A stretch of DNA of 10,662 bases, taken from NCBI GenBank assembly GCA_050692195.1, contig JBOGVA010000068.1, positions 1-10,662 of the forward strand, read 5' to 3'. The stretch's first letter is position 1, and each line of letters begins with the position of its first letter. This stretch comes from JBOGVA01 sp050692195. GTDB lineage: Bacteria > Actinomycetota > UBA4738. The notes beneath the pieces are model-generated. The model was not told the DNA's origin, ran no database searches, and saw only the letters and a list, made by a program, of their open reading frames with translations. Made by a program: the position numbers and the translations under genes. This document shows, in pieces, positions 5,591 through 10,662 of the stretch.

Positions 5591-6046
5591 ATGGCCGACG
5601 CAGAAGGTTATCGGGTCCCCGAGGTCTGCAAGTTGGTAGGGATCTCCTATCGCCAGCTCGATTACTGGGCTAGGACCGGCCTGGTCACGCCGAGTGTTCG
5701 AGACGCTGGAGGCTCCGGGACTCAGCGCCTGTTCTCCTTCCAAGACCTGGTTCAGCTCAAGGTCATCAAGAACCTGTTGGACACCGGGGTATCCCTCCAG
5801 CGCATCCGCAAGGCCGTCGCCTACCTCCGCCAGCACATGAGGGCGCAGCCTGCCAGCGTGACGCTCATGTCCGACGGCGTCCGCGTCTACGCCTGTGAGT
5901 CGGAGGACGAGATCATCGACCTGGTCAAGCGGGGGCAAGGCGTGTTCGCGATCGCGCTCGACAAGGTCTGGGAAGATCTGTCCACCTCCGTCGCGCGGAG
6001 GGGAGAGGCTCGGCCTGCCGCGCTGGCCAGGGCTGGAGGCGCTTGA
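5591..6046 (+). CDS. MerR-family transcriptional regulator (Rv1830-like)
   Basis: The 151-residue product has an N-terminal MerR winged helix (about 7-76): YRVPEVCKLVGISYRQLDYW (7-26), the wing around TPSVRDAGGSGTQRLFSF and a following recognition and coiled segment DLVQLKVIKNLLDTGVSLQRIRKAV. The C-terminal part (about 90-130, ending GVFAIALDKVWEDL) is typical of the actinobacterial Rv1830 group rather than a metal- or drug-binding domain. ATG 5591 has GGAG five bases upstream. Synteny with the DUF151 gene supports orthology to Rv1830, which is longer in M. tuberculosis. Its TGA shares four bases (TTGA) with the start of the next gene, so the two are likely one transcript. Regulated genes are not evident; the CCGTAATTACGG palindrome in its own leader is the best local candidate site. 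Confidence 0.88.
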   Translation: MADAEGYRVPEVCKLVGISYRQLDYWARTGLVTPSVRDAGGSGTQRLFSFQDLVQLKVIKNLLDTGVSLQRIRKAVAYLRQHMRAQPASVTLMSDGVRVYACESEDEIIDLVKRGQGVFAIALDKVWEDLSTSVARRGEARPAALARAGGA

Positions 6047-6420
6047 CCCCCAGGCGCTCGCCTCGGGCCCCGGAGCTCCTCCCCAGCGACACCGTCCCAT
6101 TCGCGCACGCGAGCGAGCGCCAGTTCGCGCGGTTGCTCGACTTCTATCAGATCGAGTGGCAATACGAACCGACCTCGTTCGACCTGGAGTTCGATGGAGA
6201 CGGCAGCGTCATCCAGCGGTTCACGCCCGATTTCTACCTTCCCGCCTACGACCTCTACATCGAGATCACCACGCTGAACCAGAAGCTGGTGACGAAGAAG
6301 AACCGCAAAGTCCGCCGGTTGCGCGAGCTGTACCCGAACGTGCGCTGCAAGATCTTCTACCAACGCGATTACTTGTCGCTGGTCATGAAGTACGGCCTGG
6401 AGAACGGCAAGGCCAGCTGA
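6043..6420 (+). CDS. Conserved-looking protein of unknown function, possible PD-(D/E)XK-like fold
   Basis: I do not recognise a named family. The 125-residue product has a basic, Pro-rich start, then ASERQFARLLDFYQIEWQYEP (about 23-43), FTPDFYLPAYDLYIEIT (60-76) and a basic stretch LVTKKNRKVRRLRELYP (82-98), ending with a beta-like RCKIFYQRDY segment. The helix with Glu25, Asp63 in PDF and Glu74 in the IEI strand, with nearby Lys81 or Lys85, is the order of acidic and basic residues expected in small PD-(D/E)XK nucleases such as Vsr or DUF559 relatives, but the canonical ExK is ExT here, so activity is doubtful. The start is TTG 6043, overlapping the preceding MerR stop as TTGA, with GGAGG at 6035-6039. 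No later ATG, GTG or TTG gives a sensible N-terminus before the conserved-looking core. Codon use matches the neighbours. Confidence 0.75.
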   Translation: MTPRRSPRAPELLPSDTVPFAHASERQFARLLDFYQIEWQYEPTSFDLEFDGDGSVIQRFTPDFYLPAYDLYIEITTLNQKLVTKKNRKVRRLRELYPNVRCKIFYQRDYLSLVMKYGLENGKAS

Positions 6421-6424
6421 TGAT

Positions 6425-6488
6425 CCGCCGGTCCGGCTGACGACCCGCCGGTCAGACGAGCCCCGCGTGTGAGCTTCGGACCGCCGGT
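6425..6488 (+). repeat. Three CCGCCGGT direct repeats in the leader region of gcvPA
   Basis: CCGCCGGT occurs at 6425-6432, 6445-6452 and 6481-6488 in the 94-bp gap before gcvPA; the first two extend to CCGCCGGTC and are 20 bp apart. The first also sits in the small inverted repeat GCCGG-t-CCGGC (6427-6437). They could be operator half-sites, but the GC-rich background makes chance possible. Confidence 0.35.
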
Positions 6489-6504
6489 GAGCCGCCTGTA
6501 GACT
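6475..6504 (+). promoter_or_regulatory. Putative promoter of gcvPA-gcvPB
   Basis: TAGACT (6499-6504) matches the actinobacterial TANNNT -10 and repeats the hexamer seen before garA. A weak -35 candidate TTCGGA (6475-6480) lies 18 bp upstream. The ATG at 6515 starts only ten bases after the -10 and has no Shine-Dalgarno sequence, so the leader would be a few bases at most. Confidence 0.4.
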
Positions 6505-6514
6505 GGCCGCCGGC

Positions 6515-7828
6515 ATGCGATTCGCCCCCCACACGGACGACGACCTCCGGGAGATGCTGGCCGCCTGCGGCCTCTCGTCGCTGGACGACCTGTTCACCCA
6601 TCTGCCGCCCGGCGTGAGGCTGGATCGTGACCTCCAGATCCCCGGCGGGCTCTCCGAGATGGAGCTCGTTGCCGAGATGCGCCGCCTGGCGGGCCGAAAC
6701 CGGTACGCCGACGACCTCGTCTGCTTCGCCGGTGGGGGAGCGTACGACCACTACATCCCCTCGGTGGTCTGGGCCCTCGCCGGCCGCTCGGAGCTCTACA
6801 CGTCGTACACGCCGTATCAGCCGGAGCTCTCCCAGGGAGTCCTTCAGGCTCTGTTCGAGTATCAATCGATGGTGTGCGACCTGACCGGCCTGGAGGTGTC
6901 GAACGCATCCCTGTACGACGGGCCGACCGCGCTGGTCGAGGCCGTCCACATGGCGACCGGCGCCACCGGACGGGAGCGGATCCTGGTCTCCGAGGCTCTG
7001 GACCGTCGGTATGTGGAAACGCTCCGGACGTACGGTGCGGGGGAGCACTACTCGGTCGACCTCATCCCGGCCGTGGACGGGGTGACCGCCTCGTTTCGGG
7101 TCGGGAGCGACGTGGCCGCCGTGATCGTGCAGCACCCCAACTTCTTCGGGAACCTCGAGCCGGTGCCCGGCCTGTTCGGGGCGGCTCACGCCGAGGGGGC
7201 CAGGGCCATCCAGGTGTTCGACCCGCTGTCCCTGGGGGTTCTGGCCTCTCCGGGGGAGCTCGGCGCCGACATAGCGGTGGGCGAGGGACAGGTCCTCGGC
7301 AATCACCTGAACTACGGAGGGCCGTATCTGGGGATCATCGCCGCGCGGGCACAGGACCTCCGTCGCATGCCGGGGCGCATCGTGGGTGAGACGAGCGACG
7401 TGGAGGGCCGGCGGGGTTTCGTGCTCACCCTGCAAGCTCGCGAGCAGCACATCCGCAGGGAGAGGGCCACGTCGAACATCTGCACCAACCAGACGCTCAT
7501 GGCCGTTGCCGCCACCGTGTACCTGGCATGGCTGGGGCCGGAGGGACTGCGGGAACTCGGTCGCCAATGCCTGGCCAAGGCACGATACGCGGCGGAGCGG
7601 CTGTCCGACCTGACCAGGGTGGGCCTGATGTGGCCGGAAGCCGAGTTCTTCAAGGAGTTCGCCATCCGGCCCGACCGGGCTCCCTCGGAGGTCCAGCGGC
7701 GGCTCGTGGACGCAGGATTCCTGGTTGGGCCGGTCGTGGGCGAGGGACTCCTGGTGTCCGTCACCGAGCAGCGAACCCGCGAGGAGATCGACCGGCTGGT
7801 CAAAGCCTTCGATGAGGCGGCCTCGTGA
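6515..7828 (+). CDS. gcvPA: Glycine dehydrogenase (decarboxylating), subunit 1 (P protein alpha)
   Basis: GcvPA and GcvPB together form the PLP-dependent P protein, which decarboxylates glycine and passes the aminomethyl group to lipoyl-GcvH. The 437-residue product has the expected length for the N-terminal-half subunit. Visible blocks are the N-terminal YTPHT-type start (here RFAPHT), FAGGGAYDHYIP (71-82), YTSYTPYQPELSQG (95-108), SNASLYDGPTA (129-139), HPNFFGNLE, NYGGPYLG and NICTNQTL. This half lacks the PLP lysine, which lies in GcvPB, as is normal for the split form. The ATG at 6515 matches the family start MRFxPHT. gcvPB begins 31 bp after its stop. Split P protein is common in Firmicutes, Thermotogae, archaea and deep actinomycetotes; mycobacteria have a fused gcvP. 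Confidence 0.95.
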   Translation: MRFAPHTDDDLREMLAACGLSSLDDLFTHLPPGVRLDRDLQIPGGLSEMELVAEMRRLAGRNRYADDLVCFAGGGAYDHYIPSVVWALAGRSELYTSYTPYQPELSQGVLQALFEYQSMVCDLTGLEVSNASLYDGPTALVEAVHMATGATGRERILVSEALDRRYVETLRTYGAGEHYSVDLIPAVDGVTASFRVGSDVAAVIVQHPNFFGNLEPVPGLFGAAHAEGARAIQVFDPLSLGVLASPGELGADIAVGEGQVLGNHLNYGGPYLGIIAARAQDLRRMPGRIVGETSDVEGRRGFVLTLQAREQHIRRERATSNICTNQTLMAVAATVYLAWLGPEGLRELGRQCLAKARYAAERLSDLTRVGLMWPEAEFFKEFAIRPDRAPSEVQRRLVDAGFLVGPVVGEGLLVSVTEQRTREEIDRLVKAFDEAAS

Positions 7829-7859
7829 CCCGGTGCGTGCCGGTGAAGCGGAGGGGTCG

Positions 7860-9329
7860 GTGACCGGAGCGCCGGTTCGCCGGGACGGGCCGCCCATCGC
7901 CCGGCAAACGCTCAAGGAGCGATCCCGTCCGGGGAGGCGCGCGTGGTCGTTCCCCGGGCTCGACGTCTCACCGGTGGAGGTGCCGGCCGCGTACCGCCGC
8001 CGGTCGGAGCTTCCCTTGCCGGAGGTGAACGAGCCGGGCATCGTTCGGCACTTCACCTACCTGTCTCAGATGAATTACGGCGTGGATACGGGGTTCTACC
8101 CGCTCGGTTCCTGTTCCATGAAGTACAACCCGAAGGTCGCCGAGTCGGTGGCGGCGCTCCCTGGGTTCCAGCGACTCCATCCCCACCAGCCCGAGGAGAC
8201 CGTCCAGGGAGCCCTGGAGTTGCTGTGGCGCTTGGAGCGGGCCTTGTGCGAGATCACCGGGATGTCCCGGGCCACCTTCCAACCCCCGGCGGGGGCTTCG
8301 GGCGAGCTGACCGGGCTTCTCATCATCCGGGCCTACCAGACGAAGAAGGGCGATCCCCGGTCGAAGATCGTCATCCCCGACTCCGCGCACGGGACGAACC
8401 CGGCCAGCGTCACCCTGTCCGGCTATCAGGTGGTGCAGGTCCCCTCCGATGCCCGCGGCCTGGTGGACCTGGGGGCACTGGAGAAGCTGGTCGACGACGA
8501 TGTCGCCGGGCTGATGCTCACCAACCCGAACACGCTCGGTCTGTTCGAGGAGGAGATCGAGGCCATCGCCAAGGTCATGCACACGGTGGGGGCCCTTCTC
8601 TATTACGACGGGGCGAACCTCAACGCGATCATGGGCAAGGTGCGCCCGGGCGACATGGGGTTCGACGTCGTGCACATGAACACACACAAGACCTTCGCCA
8701 CCCCCCACGGTGGGGGAGGGCCGGGGGCCGGCCCCGTCGCGGTGAGCTCGCGGCTCGGGCCGTTCCTGCCCTCGCCGGTGGTCGGGGTGGACGAGGACAC
8801 CGGACGCTATTTCTGGGACCACGATCGGCCGGACTCGATCGGGCGGGTCCACGGGTTCCACGGAAACTTCGGGGTATTGGTGCGGGCGTTCGCGTACGTC
8901 TTCGGCCACGGGGCGGAGGGTCTGCGGGCCGTGGGAGAGCGAGCGGTTCTCAACGCGAACTACCTGGCCTGCTTGGTTCGGGAGGCCTTTCCTCTGGCGT
9001 TCCCCGGCCGCCCTATGCATGAGTTCGTATCGACGGCCAGGCCCCTCCGGAAGCATGGGGTGCGAGCGATGGACGTGGCCAAGCGCCTGATCGACCTGGG
9101 CTTCCACCCTCCCACCGTGTACTTCCCGCTGATCGCTGAGGAGGCCTTGATGGTCGAGCCCACCGAGACCGAATCGAAGGAGACGCTCGACGCCTTCGCC
9201 GAAGCGCTGCTCCAGGCGGCCCGGGAGGCCGCCGAGGATCCGGGATTGCTCCGGAAGGCACCGATCACGACGCCGGTCGGCCGCCTCGATGAAGCGATGG
9301 CCGCCCGCGAACCGAAGCTTCGCTGGTAA
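7860..9329 (+). CDS. gcvPB: Glycine dehydrogenase (decarboxylating), subunit 2 (P protein beta)
   Basis: This is the catalytic partner of GcvPA in glycine cleavage. With the GTG start at 7860 the product is 489 residues, the normal length. It contains NYGVDTGFYPLGSCSMKYNP (glycine/PLP site region), PPAGASGELTGLL, DSAHGTNPASV, LTNPNTLGLFE, YYDGANLNAI and the PLP-lysine motif MNTHKTFATPHGGGGPG with Lys277 (codon 8688-8690). The C-terminal EPTETESKETLDAF block is also typical. GTG 7860 was preferred because GGAGG (7850-7854) lies five bases upstream; an in-frame ATG at 7812 would overlap the end of gcvPA and add 16 residues without family support. The next gene starts eight bases after its TAA, so a gcvPA-gcvPB-nitroreductase transcript is likely. 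Confidence 0.95.
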   Translation: MTGAPVRRDGPPIARQTLKERSRPGRRAWSFPGLDVSPVEVPAAYRRRSELPLPEVNEPGIVRHFTYLSQMNYGVDTGFYPLGSCSMKYNPKVAESVAALPGFQRLHPHQPEETVQGALELLWRLERALCEITGMSRATFQPPAGASGELTGLLIIRAYQTKKGDPRSKIVIPDSAHGTNPASVTLSGYQVVQVPSDARGLVDLGALEKLVDDDVAGLMLTNPNTLGLFEEEIEAIAKVMHTVGALLYYDGANLNAIMGKVRPGDMGFDVVHMNTHKTFATPHGGGGPGAGPVAVSSRLGPFLPSPVVGVDEDTGRYFWDHDRPDSIGRVHGFHGNFGVLVRAFAYVFGHGAEGLRAVGERAVLNANYLACLVREAFPLAFPGRPMHEFVSTARPLRKHGVRAMDVAKRLIDLGFHPPTVYFPLIAEEALMVEPTETESKETLDAFAEALLQAAREAAEDPGLLRKAPITTPVGRLDEAMAAREPKLRW

Positions 9330-9337
9330 GAGGCGAT

Positions 9338-9934
9338 TTGGAGTTCAGAGACGTCGTTCGCCGGCGAAAGATGGTCCGCACCTATCAAGACCGGGTGGTC
9401 GAGCCGGAGGTGGTGGAGCGGATCCTGGATCGCGGACGCCGAGTTCCTTCGGCCGGGTACACGCAGGGATTCGCCTTTCTCCTGCTCCAGGGACCGGAGG
9501 AGACAGAGGCCTTCTGGCGAGCGGTCACCCACGAGGACGAGGAGTGGACCAACGAGGGCGTTCGGCGAGCGCCGGTGATCCTGGTCCCGCTGGCCAGCAA
9601 GCACGCTTACCTCGACCGCTACGCCGAGGACGACAAGGGCTGGGCCGATCGGGACGATGACCGGTGGCCCGTCCCATACTGGCTGGTCGACGCGTCCTTC
9701 GCTTCCCTGCTGGTCCTGCTGGGCGCGGTCGACGAAGGGTTGGGCGCACTGTTCTTCGGATTGGATCGGTCCGGGTACGAACGTCTGCGGGCCGCGTTCG
9801 GAGTGCCGGACGAGTGGGCGCCGATCGGAGTCATCGCCCTCGGGCATCCCACAGAAGTGGACACCGTCCGGTCGTCCAGGGATACCCGGCCGCGCAAGCC
9901 GCTCGACGAGGTCGTCCACCGCGGCCGCTGGTAA
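9338..9934 (+). CDS. Nitroreductase-family protein (FMN-dependent oxidoreductase)
   Basis: The 198-residue product fits the nitroreductase superfamily, cytosolic flavoproteins that use NAD(P)H or sometimes F420-type cofactors on varied substrates; the substrate cannot be told from sequence. Features are the N-terminal EFRDVVRRRKMVRTY block (2-16) with the basic residues that usually hold the FMN phosphate, VPSAGYTQGF (36-45), the strongly conserved-looking WPVPYWLVDASFASLLVLLGAVDEGLGALFFG region (110-141) forming the flavin-site helix and strand, and the IGVIALGHP end of the core (163-171). The start is TTG 9338 with GAGG at 9330-9333; ATG 9371 would cut off the FMN-binding start and is unlikely. 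It follows gcvPB by eight bases. The link to glycine cleavage is positional only. Confidence 0.85.
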   Translation: MEFRDVVRRRKMVRTYQDRVVEPEVVERILDRGRRVPSAGYTQGFAFLLLQGPEETEAFWRAVTHEDEEWTNEGVRRAPVILVPLASKHAYLDRYAEDDKGWADRDDDRWPVPYWLVDASFASLLVLLGAVDEGLGALFFGLDRSGYERLRAAFGVPDEWAPIGVIALGHPTEVDTVRSSRDTRPRKPLDEVVHRGRW

Positions 9935-9968
9935 CGCCTATCCCCGCGCGCGACCACGAGGTGATCCC

Positions 9969-10662
9969 ATGACAGCCGGAGACGGCCACCACATGACGTC
10001 CGCCGAGTTTCGCCGACAGGGCCAGGCGGTGGTGGACTGGATCGCCGACTACCTGGACCGCGTCCAGGACTTCCCCGTCATGTCTCGGGCCGCGCCCGGG
10101 GAGGTTCGCGGCAGATTGCCGGGGCATCCCCCGGAGGTCGGCGAGCCCTTCGAGGCGATGCTGCGTGACGTCGACGAGGTCATCCTCCCCGGCATCACCC
10201 ACTGGCAGTCTCCCAACTTCTTCGCGTTCTTCCCCGCCAACAACTCCTATCCCTCGATCCTTGGGGAGATGCTTTCGGCAGGCTTGGGCGTGCAGGGGAT
10301 GCTGTGGGCCACCAGCCCTGCCTGCACCGAGCTGGAGACCCACGTCTTGGAGTGGGTGATCGAATTGCTGGGACTTCCCGACCGGTTCTCCATCGAGGCG
10401 GGCGGGGGAGGGGTCATCCAGGACTCCGCGTCGAGCGCCACGCTGTGTGCCTTGCTTGCGGCACGAGAGCGAGCCACGGCGGGGGGGACGAATCGAACCG
10501 GCGTCGACCACCGCCTGACCATCTATGCATCGACCCAGGCCCATTCCTCCGTGGAGAAGGCCGTCCGCATCGCCGGCCTGGGCAGCGAGAATCTTCGCCT
10601 GGTCGAAGTCGATACTGCCTTCGCCATGCGCCCCGACGGGCTGGAGGCGGCCATCGCCGCCG
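9969..10662 (+). CDS. Aromatic-L-amino-acid decarboxylase (PLP group II), 5' part
   Basis: The frame is open from ATG 9969 to the window edge, giving 231 codons of an expected 470 or so. The encoded start fits group II PLP decarboxylases: an N-terminal FRRQGQAVVDWIADYLD helix (14-30), HWQSPNFFAFFPANNSYP (78-95), GEMLSAGLGVQGMLWATSPACTELE (99-123), QDSASSATL (151-159) and TQAHSSVEKA (189-198), with His192 at the place of the PLP-stacking histidine of animal DOPA decarboxylase. The catalytic PLP lysine lies beyond the window. Such enzymes turn L-DOPA, tryptophan, tyrosine or phenylalanine into amines; the substrate is not determinable here. The Shine-Dalgarno sequence GAGGTGAT (9958-9965) is unusually complete. 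It is 34 bp after the nitroreductase gene. Confidence 0.92.
   Translation, partial: MTAGDGHHMTSAEFRRQGQAVVDWIADYLDRVQDFPVMSRAAPGEVRGRLPGHPPEVGEPFEAMLRDVDEVILPGITHWQSPNFFAFFPANNSYPSILGEMLSAGLGVQGMLWATSPACTELETHVLEWVIELLGLPDRFSIEAGGGGVIQDSASSATLCALLAARERATAGGTNRTGVDHRLTIYASTQAHSSVEKAVRIAGLGSENLRLVEVDTAFAMRPDGLEAAIAA

Noticed and set aside
6421..6514. Glycine riboswitch upstream of gcvPA
   Set aside because: The -10 box lies ten bases before the ATG, leaving no room for a transcribed aptamer, and no conserved core is visible.
7725..7859. Extended gcvPB start at 7725 or 7812
   Set aside because: These starts overlap the end of gcvPA and add sequence without family support; GTG 7860 has a well-spaced ribosome site and gives the usual length.
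8702..8735. Strong inverted repeats CCCCCAC-g-GTGGGGG and GGGGCCGGCCCC inside gcvPB
   Set aside because: They encode the conserved Gly/Pro-rich loop after the PLP lysine, so protein and codon constraint explain them; the second motif also occurring at 5517-5528 is likely a base-composition coincidence.
7968..9107. Long open frames on the minus strand opposite gcvPB, gcvPA (6452-8056) and pncB (277-1311)
   Set aside because: They are antisense to clear conserved genes, their translations are low-complexity in Arg, Gly, His and Pro, and they follow from GC-rich third positions.
1..10662. CRISPR arrays, tRNA or rRNA genes, insertion sequences, attachment sites, defence systems
   Set aside because: No regular spaced repeats, RNA gene signatures, transposase or integrase frames were found by reading; almost all the sequence is explained by co-directional housekeeping genes.

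Overview
The window is a GC-rich, gene-dense stretch of a bacterial chromosome. All genes recognised lie on the plus strand, and no gap exceeds about 155 bp. The order gcvH, a GarA-like FHA protein, an FtsR/Rv1828-type MerR, then a DUF151 nuclease and a second MerR matches what I recall of Mycobacterium tuberculosis Rv1826-Rv1830. That points strongly to an actinomycetote. The P-protein of glycine cleavage is split into gcvPA and gcvPB, unlike the single mycobacterial gcvP, which suggests a lineage outside the Mycobacteriales. The species cannot be named from this sequence.

Layout. Bases 1-26 hold the tail of an upstream frame. Next come pncB (nicotinate phosphoribosyltransferase with a C-terminal zinc-binding motif) and gcvH (lipoyl carrier of glycine cleavage). 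A 154-bp intergenic region packed with short palindromes carries the best promoter for garA and its overlapping partner, the ftsR-like MerR gene. A D-Ala-D-Ala carboxypeptidase and hpt (hypoxanthine phosphoribosyltransferase) follow; relative to the mycobacterial order these two look inserted. The DUF151 nuclease gene and the second MerR gene each have a recognisable promoter. The second MerR overlaps by four bases a small conserved-looking protein of unknown function with a possible PD-(D/E)XK nuclease-like pattern. Then come gcvPA, gcvPB, a nitroreductase-family gene, and the first 231 codons of an aromatic-L-amino-acid decarboxylase cut off by the window edge.

How the genes may work together. 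GcvH, GcvPA and GcvPB supply the H and P components of the glycine cleavage system; gcvT and lpd are not in the window. GarA in mycobacteria is a phosphorylation-controlled switch on 2-oxoglutarate and glutamate metabolism, so its place beside gcvH fits control of C1/nitrogen flux. PncB and Hpt are both PRPP-dependent salvage enzymes. Three PLP-dependent proteins (GcvPA/GcvPB and the decarboxylase) cluster at the right end.

This is mostly a conserved housekeeping neighbourhood, and I do not see a clear novel defence or mobile system. The most interesting points are the zinc-ribbon version of GarA, the uncharacterised nuclease-like ORF, the palindrome cluster before garA, a perfect palindrome before the second MerR gene, and a -10 box over the dacA-type stop codon that predicts a leaderless hpt mRNA.
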